Shown here in pieces: positions 8,145-16,963 of a DNA stretch of 35,812 nucleotides. The position numbers and the translations under genes are program-made. The notes under the pieces were generated by a model. It had not been told where the DNA came from and did not search any database. It saw only the letters and a list, made by a program, of their open reading frames with translations. The stretch is from JANNSW01 sp031431235 (GTDB taxonomy: Bacteria > Pseudomonadota > Alphaproteobacteria > Rhizobiales > Hyphomicrobiaceae). Each line of letters opens with the position of its first letter. Position 1 is the stretch's first letter. The stretch spans positions 1-35,812 of the forward strand of contig JANPDA010000428.1 in the NCBI GenBank assembly GCA_031431235.1, read 5' to 3'.

Positions 8145-9488
8145 ATGGCCATCATCGACTGCTCCGCGCTCATCGAGCCGCACTTCCATTGGCAGAGCCA
8201 TTCCTTCGTCAGCCAGGATCCGGCGCGCGGGGACGAGTTCCAGGAGTTCGGGCTCAAATGGCGGGGACCGGGCTTCTCGTTCGTCTCGGCGCCCGGCTGG
8301 AAAATGCGGGGCGCCGCCCGGCTCGAGGCCTTCCCGCTCGACTGCTTCGCTGCCGTCGCCAATGTCGTCGACGTGTCCGACCTGAAGGCGATCGGCGCCG
8401 CCGAACTGGCGCAGCGGCTGAAGGGCCGGAACCCGAAGGCGCGCCGCATCCTCGTCCTGCGCACGGGCCATTCGGGCCGTCATCGCAACAGCCATCTCGC
8501 CTATTGGAAGGAGGTGCCGCGCTTTGCGCCGGGATGCGCCGGCACGATCGCGCACGAGGGCTACCGGCACGTCGTGCTCGACATTCCCTGTGACGAGCTG
8601 CCACCACGGCGGCCACTCGACGATGGCTATGTGCCCAACCCCAACCAGCATTTCCGCGCCGCGCTGCATGCCGCCGGACTGCTCGTCACCGAGAATGCCG
8701 AGAACCTCGGCGCGATCGAGCAGCCAGAGGTATTCTTCTGCTCGTTGCCGCTCGCCATCCCGCGTGCCTCGCTCTCGCCCGTGCGCCCGATCGCCTATAC
8801 CGAGTGGCCGTCCGACAGCCCCAGGCTGCTCGATGTCTCCACGCCGCTCTTCAATCACTGGCGCTGGTACATCGATGTCGACGAAGGCCCGAATTTCGCC
8901 GACGGGGCCGACCGCGACGAGATCCATTTCACCATCCGCGGCCATGGCTTCACCCATTGCGATGCGCCGCGCCACATGCGCCGCGACGGCATGACGATCC
9001 AGGATTTTCCAAATTGGGGCCTCGACGTTTTCACGGGCGAGGCCAGGATCATCGACCTGTCCGATCTGCCGTTGCCGACGCCGATCACGGCGGAGCTGCT
9101 GTCGGCTCGCGGCAAGGGCATCCGCAAGAACGATATCGTGGTGTTGCGCAGCGACCTGACCAACCGCATGGGCTATGAGAGCCGGCGCTGGCATACGGCC
9201 GCACCGAACCTCGAGGTCGCTGCCGCCGATTGGCTGATGGACCAGGGGCTGAAGGCCATCGCTCTCGACTTCCCGCAGGACTTCGTCGCCCGCGAGATGC
9301 CGACGCGACATGTGTTCGTACACGAGTTCCATACCCATCTCGCCGTCTTCAAGCGCAACATCCCCTTCATCGAGGACTTCCGCGACATCGGCGATATTGG
9401 CAGCGACCGCACCTACCTGATGGCGATCCCCTTGAAGACCACCTGCATCGACGGCGCCATGATGCGGGCCCTGTTCGTGACGTGGTGA
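8145..9488 (+). CDS. Duplicated cyclase-family (kynurenine formamidase-like) protein with inactive-looking N-terminal half
   Basis: This 447-residue protein consists of two cyclase-fold units; the family normally has one of about 220-260 residues. The C-terminal unit (about 225-447) has the metal motif HGFTHCDAPRH, with His267, His271, Asp273 and His277 as probable ligands. It also has IIDLSDLP, IRKNDIVVLRSD, LKAIALDFPQ and the helix before IPFIEDF. The N-terminal unit aligns throughout (VVDVSDLKAIG, RRILVLRTGHSG, YRHVVLDIPCDE, AGLLVTENAENLGAI). At the metal site, however, it reads APGWKMRGAARL, with every His and Asp ligand gone. The family hydrolyses amides or cyclic amides, such as N-formylkynurenine. 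The gene sits between the binding protein and its permeases, so the product probably acts on the imported compound. The ATG at 8145 has only a weak ribosome site. Confidence 0.85.
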   Translation: MAIIDCSALIEPHFHWQSHSFVSQDPARGDEFQEFGLKWRGPGFSFVSAPGWKMRGAARLEAFPLDCFAAVANVVDVSDLKAIGAAELAQRLKGRNPKARRILVLRTGHSGRHRNSHLAYWKEVPRFAPGCAGTIAHEGYRHVVLDIPCDELPPRRPLDDGYVPNPNQHFRAALHAAGLLVTENAENLGAIEQPEVFFCSLPLAIPRASLSPVRPIAYTEWPSDSPRLLDVSTPLFNHWRWYIDVDEGPNFADGADRDEIHFTIRGHGFTHCDAPRHMRRDGMTIQDFPNWGLDVFTGEARIIDLSDLPLPTPITAELLSARGKGIRKNDIVVLRSDLTNRMGYESRRWHTAAPNLEVAAADWLMDQGLKAIALDFPQDFVAREMPTRHVFVHEFHTHLAVFKRNIPFIEDFRDIGDIGSDRTYLMAIPLKTTCIDGAMMRALFVTW

Positions 9489-9490
9489 GG

Positions 9491-10345
9491 ATGACCGGGC
9501 ACGGCTCGAAGGCTCCAGTCGTCAACCTCTGGCACGGCATCCTGCCGGCCGTGACCCTGATGCTGCTGTTCTTCGCAGCACCAATCGCCTACACCATCGG
9601 CCTCAGCTTCGAGGCGGACGGGGTGGCCGGGCCGACGCTGCGGAACTATCTCAGCTTCTTTGCCGAGCCGCGGCTCGTCGCTGCGCTTGGCCGGACACTG
9701 CTGCTCGCTCTTGGCGTCGTTGCAATCTCGAGCCTGATCGCCTATCCGCTCGCCTATTTCCTGGTGTTTGCGGTCTCGGCGCGCGTGCGTGTGATGCTGC
9801 TGTTCCTGCTCGTCGCACCGTTCTGGACGAGCTTCACGATCCGCGCCTTCTCCTGGCAACTCGTACTCTCGGACAGCGGCGTGCTCACGTGGCTGATCGA
9901 GCGCCTGACGGGTCGCTCGGTCGCGCTCGGCTTTCTCTATACGATGCCAGCCTCGATCTTCGGGTTGACCCTGTTTGGCGTGATGCTGATCACGCTGATG
10001 CTGTTCAGCGTCATGATCACCATCGACCGGCGTTTGATCGAGGCGAATGCCGTGTTGAACGGCACGGCCTGGAGTGCGTTCCGTGAGGTCGTGCTGCCAT
10101 TGAGCCTGCCTGGCTGGATGATCGGTGCCGTGCTGACCTACATCATCGCGGTCGGCGACTACGCCGTGCCGGCCCTCCTGGGCGGCGGCTTCCGTCCGGT
10201 GCTCGCGCAGGTCATGCTGTCGGTGCTCAAGGGCACCTACGATCTGCCGATGGCGGCAACCTTCGCAACGATCCTCGTGCTCGTCATCCTCGCCGGAGCA
10301 GCACCGATGCTGTTGCTCGTCCGGCAGGTCCGGCTGCAGGGGTGA
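9491..10345 (+). CDS. ABC transporter permease, PotB-like
   Basis: This 284-residue inner-membrane protein has about six predicted transmembrane segments, starting with LPAVTLMLLFFAAPIAYTIGLSF. The binding-protein-dependent permease signature (EAA loop) is seen as EANAVLNGTAWSAFREVVLPLSLPG around residues 180-205. The sequence ALLGGGFRPVLAQV near residue 220 is typical of PotB/PotH proteins. The ATG is two bases after the cyclase stop, and the end overlaps the next permease start. It should form the membrane channel with the gene at 10342 and be driven by the ATPase at 11140. Confidence 0.9.
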   Translation: MTGHGSKAPVVNLWHGILPAVTLMLLFFAAPIAYTIGLSFEADGVAGPTLRNYLSFFAEPRLVAALGRTLLLALGVVAISSLIAYPLAYFLVFAVSARVRVMLLFLLVAPFWTSFTIRAFSWQLVLSDSGVLTWLIERLTGRSVALGFLYTMPASIFGLTLFGVMLITLMLFSVMITIDRRLIEANAVLNGTAWSAFREVVLPLSLPGWMIGAVLTYIIAVGDYAVPALLGGGFRPVLAQVMLSVLKGTYDLPMAATFATILVLVILAGAAPMLLLVRQVRLQG

Positions 10346-11136
10346 CCAGGATGCCGAGCCGCTTCGCCCGCTGGTGCCTGGCCGCTCTCTTCGCAGCGGT
10401 GGTTGTCGCCATTTATCTGCCGATCGCGGTGATGGCGATCTTCTCGTTTTCCGCCAGCCGCTTCCAGACCTTGCCATTTCGCGACGGAACGCTCGACTGG
10501 TACGTCCGGGTCTTTGCCGACGGACAATACTCCGAAGGCTTCCTCAACAGCATGGCCGTGGCCAGCGCCGTTGCGCTCAGCGCTACCGTGATCGGCTTCC
10601 TGTGCGCCTACTCCCTCGTCAATGCGCGCTTTCCCGGCAAGACCGCCGTGACACTCTTCGTGCTGGCACCGCTCGCGGTGCCGCTGCTGCTGGTCGGCAT
10701 CTCGCTGAGGCTCTACTTCGTCAAGCTCGGCTTCGAGCCTTCGCTCGTCCTCGTCTATCTCGGACAGGTGCTCTACGTGCTGCCGCTCGCCGTGCTCAAT
10801 CTGCGCAACCGGCTGGCGCAGATTCCCAAGAGCCATGAGGAGGCCGCCTGGGCGCTCGGGGCGTCCCGGATGCGGGCGATCTGGGAGATCGTGCTGCCGC
10901 CGTGCCGCTTCGCGCTGATTGCGACTCTCATTTTGACGTTCACGTTTGCCTTCGATGAGTTCGTGATCGCCTATTTCCTCACGAACTTCTCGATCACGCT
11001 GCCGATCAAGATCTGGACGACGCTGGTGACGGGTTTCGATCCGACCATCAATGCGCTCGGCTTCATGGTGTTCCTGTTCTCGATGGTATTGGGTCTGGTG
11101 GCGCAGGCGCTCTTCATGCGCAAGGATGTGAGGTAG
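10342..11136 (+). CDS. ABC transporter permease, PotC-like
   Basis: This 264-residue permease is the partner of the upstream PotB-like protein. Features are the first membrane segment ALFAAVVVAIYLPIAVMAIF, FRDGTLDWYVRVFADG (the PotC-type periplasmic segment) and the EAA loop EEAAWALGASRMRAIWEIVLPP. The GTG at 10342 overlaps the previous stop in GTGA, which implies translational coupling. An in-frame ATG at 10351 is an equally possible start. The C-terminus ends LVAQALFMRKDVR. The membrane segments and loop are clear; transport direction (import) follows from the linked binding protein. Confidence 0.9.
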   Translation: MTRMPSRFARWCLAALFAAVVVAIYLPIAVMAIFSFSASRFQTLPFRDGTLDWYVRVFADGQYSEGFLNSMAVASAVALSATVIGFLCAYSLVNARFPGKTAVTLFVLAPLAVPLLLVGISLRLYFVKLGFEPSLVLVYLGQVLYVLPLAVLNLRNRLAQIPKSHEEAAWALGASRMRAIWEIVLPPCRFALIATLILTFTFAFDEFVIAYFLTNFSITLPIKIWTTLVTGFDPTINALGFMVFLFSMVLGLVAQALFMRKDVR

Positions 11137-11139
11137 CCG

Positions 11140-12204
11140 ATGCCCGCCAAGACCGTCGAGGTGATCGACATCGCCAAGCGCTTCGGGACCGTAGACGCGG
11201 TTCGTCCTCTGAGCCTCAAGGTCGAGGCGGGCGAGTTCCTGACACTGCTCGGTCCGTCCGGCTGCGGCAAGACGACGTTGCTGCGCATGATCGCCGGGCT
11301 CGAGCAGGTGAGCGGAGGCTCCATCCTCGTCGGTGGCGCCGACGTGACCGCGGAGCCGCCCAACCGCCGCGACACCTCGATCATGTTCCAGGACTATGCG
11401 CTCTTTCCCCATAAGTCCGTCGCCGACAACATCGGCTATGGCCTGAAGATGCGCGGCATGCGGCGTGAGGAGAGGGCAGCGCGCGCGGGCGACTGGCTGG
11501 AGCGAATCGGCTTGCCCGGCTACGGTGATCGCCTGCCGCACCAGCTGTCCGGCGGCCAGCGCCAGCGCGTCGCCTTGGCGCGGGCCCTCATCCTGGAACC
11601 CGGCGTGCTGCTGCTGGACGAGCCGCTCGGCGCGCTCGATGCCGGTTTGCGCCGCCAGCTTCAGGGCGAGCTCCGGCGGCTGCATCGTGACGTCGGCCTG
11701 ACATTCATCGCCGTCACCCATGACCAGGAGGAGGCGATCACCATGAGCGACCGCATCGCCGTCATGCGCGAGGGTGCGATCGAGCAGTTGGGCAATCCCG
11801 AGGCGATCTACGATCGGCCGCGCACCGAGTTCGTCGCCCGCTTCATCGGCCGCTGCAACGTGATCGAGGGAACCGTCGCCGGGCAGGAGGGCGATCGCAT
11901 GCTCGTCGACACCAAGGCACTCGGGCGCGTTCTGGCCGCAGCAAGTGCGAGCCGGCCAACCGGCAAGGCCATCAAGCTCGCGGTACGGCCGGAGGCGATC
12001 GAGGCCGTCCGCGACGGCGGCGTGCCGGCCAAGATCCGCGAGGTCGTTTTCGCCGGCGCCGGCTGCCGGGTGGACGTCACTGCAAGCGATGGATCACCGA
12101 TCGAAATGGAGCTCGATCGGCGCGGACCGGTCGCCCGGACCGGCGAGATGATCGCCATTGCAGTGAGGCCTGGCGCGGCAACGATCCTGGAGGAAACGCC
12201 ATGA
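11140..12204 (+). CDS. ABC transporter ATP-binding protein, PotA-like
   Basis: This 354-residue cytoplasmic ATPase energises the PotD/B/C-type importer. It has Walker A GPSGCGKTT (residues 38-46), Q-loop at Gln84 in MFQDYALFP, signature LSGGQ (136-140), Walker B VLLLDEP with Asp160-Glu161, the D-loop SALD variant GALD, and the switch His in AVTHDQEEA. A TOBE domain occupies roughly residues 240-350 (GRCNVIEGTVAG, LAVRPEAI, VRPGAATIL), as in MalK/PotA proteins. The start is three bases after the permease stop. Its end overlaps the next ATG in ATGA, so the class III aminotransferase is part of the same operon. Confidence 0.94.
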   Translation: MPAKTVEVIDIAKRFGTVDAVRPLSLKVEAGEFLTLLGPSGCGKTTLLRMIAGLEQVSGGSILVGGADVTAEPPNRRDTSIMFQDYALFPHKSVADNIGYGLKMRGMRREERAARAGDWLERIGLPGYGDRLPHQLSGGQRQRVALARALILEPGVLLLDEPLGALDAGLRRQLQGELRRLHRDVGLTFIAVTHDQEEAITMSDRIAVMREGAIEQLGNPEAIYDRPRTEFVARFIGRCNVIEGTVAGQEGDRMLVDTKALGRVLAAASASRPTGKAIKLAVRPEAIEAVRDGGVPAKIREVVFAGAGCRVDVTASDGSPIEMELDRRGPVARTGEMIAIAVRPGAATILEETP

Positions 12205-13463
12205 AGGATGCCGTAGCGACGCTCGCGCTGACGCGCCGGCACGAGAGCTCGGCCGCCAACACTTTCCGGCTCGTGCCCAATCCGCCGGTTTTCGTTCGCG
12301 GCGAGGGACCTTACCTGTTCACCGCGACAGGCGAGCGCTTCCTCGACCTGGTCTGCGGTTCGGCGACGACCAATCTCGGACACGGTCACCCGGCGCACAG
12401 CCGCGCGATCGAGGCGGCGCTTGCGACCGGCATCCTGCATACCGGCACCCGGCTTCCCTCCCCCTTTCGCGCCGCACTCTATGAGGCGCTCGTCTCGATC
12501 CTGCCGCCGGGGCTCGATTGCGTTCAGCTGGTCAACTCGGGCGCAGAGGCCATCGAGACGGCGATCAAGGTCGCCCAGTTCGCGACGGGACGCCGGCGGA
12601 TCGTCGCCTTCGAGGGTGGCTATCATGGTCGCACGCTCGGCGCGCTTTCGATCACCGACAATGCGCGCATCCGTACGCCATTCCAGACACTCGATCACCT
12701 CGTGGACGTGCTGCCCTATCCCGACGGCAGCGCGGCGGGGGCCGCGCTCGGGGCAGCCGCGGAGCTGCTGGCGCGCCGGAAGCGCGAAGGCGACCTCCCG
12801 GCCCTGATCGTCATCGAGGCCGTGCAAGGGATCTCGGGCGTTCTCGGTCCGCATACCGCTTTCCTCGAGGGTTTGCAGCAGCTTGCGAACACGTTCGACG
12901 TGCCGCTCGCCGTCGATGAAATCTGGAACGGCTTCGGCCGTACGGGCCGCTGGTTCAGCTACGAGCTTGCCGGCCTCGAACCCGATCTCGTCGTCATGGG
13001 CAAGGCGCTCACGGGCGGTCTGCCACTTTCGGCCGTCGCCTCCGGGCCGCGCTTCCTGAAGGCATGGCCGCCCGGCATGCATACGAGCACGTTCCAGGGC
13101 AATCCGATCGCGTGTGCCATGGCGGTTGCAACGATCGAGACGATCCGATCGGAGCACCTGCTCGCCCATGTGGACGGCGTCGTCGCTGCCGCGCTCGCAG
13201 CGAGGCTGCGGACGCTCGAAGGCGCCCCTGGCGTTGCCGCCATCAGGATCTGCGGCGCACAGGCCGCAATCGCTCTCGTCAGCTCCGATGGCAAGCCCGA
13301 CGCGACACGCTCCGGCGAGCTCCAAAAGCGGCTTCTCGAGCGCGGCATCCTCGCCTATGGAGGAGGCAGGAATGGCGATTGCCTGATGCTGCTGCCTCCC
13401 ATCAATATCGATCGAGCAACGCTCGCGGCGGCGCTCGACGTCGTCGTCGAGGCGCTGCTGTAG
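12201..13463 (+). CDS. Class III PLP-dependent aminotransferase
   Basis: This 420-residue enzyme is of the ornithine/GABA/glutamate-1-semialdehyde aminotransferase group. Landmarks are VNSGAEAIETAIK (phosphate-binding loop, 112-124), EGGYHGRTLGALS (Tyr141-His142), VDEIWNGFGRTG (Asp239 contacting PLP) and VMGKALTGGLPLSAV with Schiff-base Lys268. STFQGNPIACAMA follows, contributing the Thr from the partner subunit. The gene overlaps the PotA-like gene by four bases. Transamination of an omega-amino group made from the imported compound would give the aldehyde for the dehydrogenase at 4112-5437 (inference). A paralogue is fused to another domain at 29715-31703. Confidence 0.92.
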   Translation: MKDAVATLALTRRHESSAANTFRLVPNPPVFVRGEGPYLFTATGERFLDLVCGSATTNLGHGHPAHSRAIEAALATGILHTGTRLPSPFRAALYEALVSILPPGLDCVQLVNSGAEAIETAIKVAQFATGRRRIVAFEGGYHGRTLGALSITDNARIRTPFQTLDHLVDVLPYPDGSAAGAALGAAAELLARRKREGDLPALIVIEAVQGISGVLGPHTAFLEGLQQLANTFDVPLAVDEIWNGFGRTGRWFSYELAGLEPDLVVMGKALTGGLPLSAVASGPRFLKAWPPGMHTSTFQGNPIACAMAVATIETIRSEHLLAHVDGVVAAALAARLRTLEGAPGVAAIRICGAQAAIALVSSDGKPDATRSGELQKRLLERGILAYGGGRNGDCLMLLPPINIDRATLAAALDVVVEALL

Positions 13464-13519
13464 CCGAGGATTGCCATGCCATCGAATGGCACGAAAAGGG
13501 CTCTGGGGATTCGGTCCGG

Positions 13520-14206
13520 ATGAAGACAGGAGCACCCTCGACGGCAACCGTTGGCGAGCCGGCGGTCCTTCCACGAACGCTCTCGAGCCATTTGCTGGAG
13601 CGCCTGCGCTGGCGCATCATCACGGGTGATCTGGAGCCAGGTCAGCCCTTGCGCGAGCAGGATATCGAGCGGGAATTCGGCTCGAGTCGCGGTCCCGTGC
13701 GCGAAAGCCTGCGCATGCTGCTGCAGAACGGGTTGGTCGAGTACCAGGAGCGCCGCGGTTTCCGGGTCAGGACCTATACGGTCGACGATGTGATCCATCT
13801 CTACGACTTGCGCGCAAGCCTGGAAGGGCTCGTGATCGCCTCTCTCGCCGGCCATCCCCTCGACGCGCTGATCACGGATCTCAAGGCCAGCAACGCGCGC
13901 ATGCGCAAACACTTCAAGGCCAAGGACATCGAGAGCTATTTCGGCGAGAATCAGACGTTCCACGACAGCATCATCGCCTCGACGCGCAACCGGCCGATTG
14001 CCGAGGTGATGGTCTATGTCAACGAGATCTCGCTGCCAGTCCGCTACCGCTTGATGAAGGTGACATTGATGTCGCGTCGATCGCTCGACTATCACGAGCG
14101 TATCGTCACGTACCTGGCCGCGAGCAATATCGAAGCAGCGCGCCACGAGACCGAGGAGCATATCCTCGTCAATCGCGATGCCGCCTCTCGTCTCTATGCC
14201 GAATAG
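13520..14206 (+). CDS. GntR family transcriptional regulator, FCD (FadR-like) subfamily
   Basis: This 228-residue repressor-type protein has an N-terminal winged helix-turn-helix. It includes LRWRIITGDLEPGQPLREQDIEREFGSSRGPVRESLRMLLQNGLV and a wing rich in Arg (YQERRGFRVR, to about residue 85). The C-terminal FCD ligand domain (about 90-225) has His148, His192 and His214 at the places used for metal-assisted binding of organic acids in this family. The ATG at 13520 follows TGGGGA. It lies 56 bases after the class III aminotransferase and probably belongs to that operon. Likely operators are the palindromes at 6744-6762 and 25149-25158, which share TTGTTRACAA. The effector is probably a pathway intermediate, which cannot be named. 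Confidence 0.92.
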   Translation: MKTGAPSTATVGEPAVLPRTLSSHLLERLRWRIITGDLEPGQPLREQDIEREFGSSRGPVRESLRMLLQNGLVEYQERRGFRVRTYTVDDVIHLYDLRASLEGLVIASLAGHPLDALITDLKASNARMRKHFKAKDIESYFGENQTFHDSIIASTRNRPIAEVMVYVNEISLPVRYRLMKVTLMSRRSLDYHERIVTYLAASNIEAARHETEEHILVNRDAASRLYAE

Positions 14207-14656
14207 GCCCGACCCAGCGCAAGCCTACCGATCTTGACGGATCAACTCTCCAAACGGTTGTTTTTGCTCGACTATCACTCTACGATTTTGAATGCAATTG
14301 TTGGTGGTCAGGTGCAGGGGCGCGGTTCCGACCCCCGGCATTGATCACCACCCCGAACCCCCGGAGGCGTCTGGACGGCGACCTCGACCGATTGATGGGC
14401 AAATCGACCCGCGATCGGGACGGGGTCGAGCCAGAGCCGGGTTCCGTCGGTTCGGGCCAACTTGCGACATCGCGACTGCGAGTTCCGCGTGGGTCTGTTG
14501 CGCAGGGGCCACATCCGGGGGCGCAGCATCAGGACCACAAATACAATCCAGCATTGTCGATGTAGCATGAAGCGATAGATTTGGATCCACCGCTTCACGG
14601 AAAATCTCGTTTTAGTCAGTCGCTGCGCCAACTATGAGTTTCTCGGCCGTTGCGAC
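14207..14656. other. 450-base convergent intergenic region
   Basis: This stretch lies between the gntR gene and the last gene of the copper operon on the other strand. Open frames cross it on both strands (the longest, 14308-14631 minus, would give 107 residues), but none has a ribosome site or a recognisable product. It has more A+T around 14230-14310 than its flanks. No clear terminator, tRNA or insertion sequence end was found. Confidence 0.4.
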
Positions 14657-14956
14657 CTAATTCTTCTTGAGATCCTTGACGACCATTTGGCCGTTCTCGT
14701 TTCCAGCTACAAATTCAATTGCATCGCCTTCCGCAAGCCCCACGAGCTTGGCCGGGTCGGTGGCGCGGAAAACCATCGTCATGGCCGGCATGTCGAGATC
14801 GGCGATCGCCTCGTGTTTCAGCGTGATCTTGGCCTCCTCCGTGTCCACTGCCTTGACCTCGGCCTTGGTCCAGGTCTCGGCGAAGCCCGGGGTTGCGACA
14901 AAGGCAAGCGACGTTGCGATTGCGGCTGCGCAGATGATCTGCCTGAGAATTCCCAT
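14657..14956 (-). CDS. CusF-like periplasmic copper-binding protein
   Basis: This 99-residue exported protein has a Sec signal peptide (RQIICAAAIATSLAFVATPGFA, cut near residue 26). The small beta-barrel domain of CusF follows. The metal-binding region reads KHEAIADLDMPAMTMVF, with His48, Met59 and Met61 at the CusF ligand places. The tryptophan that stacks on Cu(I) in E. coli CusF, which comes shortly before the PxMTM motif, is replaced (Asp-Met). It is the last gene of the copper operon and starts only four bases after the cupredoxin stop. The likely role is to carry Cu(I) in the periplasm. Confidence 0.88.
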   Translation of the reverse strand: MGILRQIICAAAIATSLAFVATPGFAETWTKAEVKAVDTEEAKITLKHEAIADLDMPAMTMVFRATDPAKLVGLAEGDAIEFVAGNENGQMVVKDLKKN

Positions 14957-14960
14957 GTTC

Positions 14961-15593
14961 CTACCTCTTTGATTGGGTTTTTGCTGCCGATGCTTCGACG
15001 CCGCGCACGGCGGCAACACGTGTCGTGCGACGGGGCTCCTTCTTGACGACTTTTGTGGCCGAAGCGGGTTCCTGCTGCAGGTCCTCCTCGGCAATGGTCG
15101 CCGCGAGTGGCTCCGCAAGCACTATGATCTTGCCGCGCATGCCTGCCTGGAAGTGGCCGGGGACGAGACAGCCGTAGTGAAACTCCCCCGGCTTATCGAA
15201 GGTCCAGAAGATCTCGCCCTTACTCTGCTCGGGGACGTGCGCCATGAAGGGTTCGGCGTGCTCCATGTCTGGGAACTTCTCCATCAGGGCCGCGTGCTCG
15301 ATCAGCTCCGGCTCCGTGCCGATCACCATCTCGTGCAGGATGTCGCCCTGGTTCTTGATGAGGAACCGGATCGTCTCGCCCTGTTTGATCCTCATCTCGT
15401 CAGGTTTGAATTTCATCTCGTCGCTCATCTCGACCTCGATCGTACGTGTGACGCTCTTGGGATCGCCCGTACGCCCGAACTGGTTCTCCACTTTGAACAA
15501 GTTCGCTTTCGCATGTACCTTCTTGCCGTGTGCCAGCGCATCGGTAGAGGTCAATGCCAGAACTGCAAGGCCAATTGTAAAGCAGCGATTCAT
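14961..15593 (-). CDS. Exported cupredoxin (type 1 copper protein)
   Basis: This 210-residue protein has a signal peptide ending near ALA-HG (residue 21-22). A plastocyanin/azurin-like domain occupies about residues 50-160. The type 1 copper ligands are His87 (DILHEMVIG), Cys142 and His147 (GCLVPGHFQAGM) and Met152. A basic, Ala/Thr-rich tail of about 50 residues (VVKKEPRRTTRV) follows and has no recognised domain; it may contact the cell wall, a partner or the membrane. Its start is 31 bases after the multicopper oxidase stop. It is a probable electron-transfer or copper-storage partner of that oxidase. Confidence 0.9.
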   Translation of the reverse strand: MNRCFTIGLAVLALTSTDALAHGKKVHAKANLFKVENQFGRTGDPKSVTRTIEVEMSDEMKFKPDEMRIKQGETIRFLIKNQGDILHEMVIGTEPELIEHAALMEKFPDMEHAEPFMAHVPEQSKGEIFWTFDKPGEFHYGCLVPGHFQAGMRGKIIVLAEPLAATIAEEDLQQEPASATKVVKKEPRRTTRVAAVRGVEASAAKTQSKR

Positions 15594-15624
15594 GTATATT
15601 TCCTTTGTGCCAGACCTAATTAGT

Positions 15625-16917
15625 TCACGTACTTTTCTTTTCAACCAAGTGAGCAACCGTACCCGCTGGGTGCTTGAACCAACCAGGATCTTTGAATTCC
15701 CGCCGGCCCAGGCCTTCACGAACTTTAACGACACTGAACATGCCTCCCATCTCGATCGGGCCGAACTGGCCGAAACCGGTCATCATCGGGATGGTGTTCT
15801 GGGGCAATTGCATCTCCATGACACCCATGTCGGCCATGCCGCGCTCGCCCATCACCATGTAGTCAGGCACGACCTTGATCAGCCGGTTGGCGATGCCGCG
15901 ATGGTCGACGCCGATCATGGTCGGCACGGAGTGCCCCATGGCGTTCATGGTGTGGTGCGACTTGTGACAGTGGATCGCCCAGTCACCCTCGTAAATCGCG
16001 TCGAACTCGAAGGCCCGCATCTGTCCGACAGCACAATCGACCGTCACCTCCGGCCAGCGCGCGCCCTCGGGAACCCAACCGCCATCCGTGCAGGTGACGG
16101 CAAAATCGTAGCCGTGCATGTGGATCGGGTGATTGGTCATGGTCAGATTGCCGAATCGGACACGAACGCGGTCATTCTTCGCCACGACCAGATGATCGAT
16201 TGCTGGAAACACGCGGCTGTTCCAACACCAGAGATTGAAGTCGGACATGGTGTTGACCCTGGGCGTGTAGCTGCCAGGATCGATATCGAAGGCGTTGAGG
16301 AGGAAGACGAAATCCCGGTCGACCTTGTGGCTCTCGGGGTCCCTCGGGTGCACCACGAGGAAGCCCATCATGCCCATCGCCATCTGCACCATCTCGTCGG
16401 CGTGCGGGTGGTACATGAAGGTTCCCGACTTCCTCATGTCGAACTCGTAGACGAAGGTCTCGCCAGGCTTGATCTGCGGTTGGGTCAACCCTCCGACGCC
16501 GTCCATGCCGCAGGGAAGCAGGATGCCGTGCCAGTGAATGGTCGTGTGCTCCGGCAGCTTGTTGGTCACGAAGATACGAACCCGCTCGCCCTCGACGCAT
16601 TCGAGGGTCGGGCCGGGGCTCTGGCCGTTGTAGCCCCACAGGTGAGCCTTCATTCCAGGGCCGACCTTGCGCACGACAGGCTCGGCGATCAGGTGGAACT
16701 CGCGTACGCCGTCCTTCAGGCGATAGGGTGCCGACCAGCCGTTGAGTGTCGCGACGGGGCTATAGAAGGGGCCGTCCGCCGGTAGCGGCGGCACCTCCAT
16801 GCTGGAGCTTTCCATAATGCGGGCCTCGGGCACGCTCGCCAGCGAGGTGCGGGCCACGGTCGAGGCGGCGACGAGTGCGGCTGCCCCGCCTTGCAGAACT
16901 CTGCGACGCGAAATCAT
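15625..16917 (-). CDS. Tat-exported multicopper oxidase
   Basis: This 430-residue enzyme begins with a Tat signal (MISRRRVLQGGAAALVAAS). The copper sites are all visible: HWHG (128-131), HPH (170-172), HPIHMHGY (263-270) and HCHKSHHTMNAMGH (316-329). Cys317 and Met327 act for the type 1 centre. The 170-190 region is Met-rich (MVQMAMGMMG), as in cuprous oxidases. The length and two-domain-like layout suggest a small laccase/CopA-related cuprous or manganese oxidase rather than full CueO. GGAGAGA precedes the ATG. Together with its cupredoxin and CusF neighbours it probably converts toxic Cu(I) to Cu(II) in the periplasm; the exact substrate is inferred. Confidence 0.92.
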   Translation of the reverse strand: MISRRRVLQGGAAALVAASTVARTSLASVPEARIMESSSMEVPPLPADGPFYSPVATLNGWSAPYRLKDGVREFHLIAEPVVRKVGPGMKAHLWGYNGQSPGPTLECVEGERVRIFVTNKLPEHTTIHWHGILLPCGMDGVGGLTQPQIKPGETFVYEFDMRKSGTFMYHPHADEMVQMAMGMMGFLVVHPRDPESHKVDRDFVFLLNAFDIDPGSYTPRVNTMSDFNLWCWNSRVFPAIDHLVVAKNDRVRVRFGNLTMTNHPIHMHGYDFAVTCTDGGWVPEGARWPEVTVDCAVGQMRAFEFDAIYEGDWAIHCHKSHHTMNAMGHSVPTMIGVDHRGIANRLIKVVPDYMVMGERGMADMGVMEMQLPQNTIPMMTGFGQFGPIEMGGMFSVVKVREGLGRREFKDPGWFKHPAGTVAHLVEKKST

Positions 16918-16963
16918 GGAAGTCTCTCCGTTCTGATCTCGATGATTGCCGGGGCACGCATGC

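Noticed and set aside
14234..14245. TTGACGGATCAA after the gntR gene, resembling an FNR box
   Set aside because: The arms TTGA and TCAA are separated by four bases instead of six, so the site does not fit FNR/FixK geometry, and no gene start follows it.
14315..14352. Sequence with a GGTTCCGACC stretch that recalls a tRNA T-arm
   Set aside because: The stem and loop lengths do not fit a tRNA, and no acceptor, D or anticodon arm could be drawn.
14308..14631. 107-residue open frame on the minus strand between gntR and cusF
   Set aside because: There is no ribosome site, its composition is irregular, and no motif was recognised. It looks like a chance frame in GC-rich DNA.
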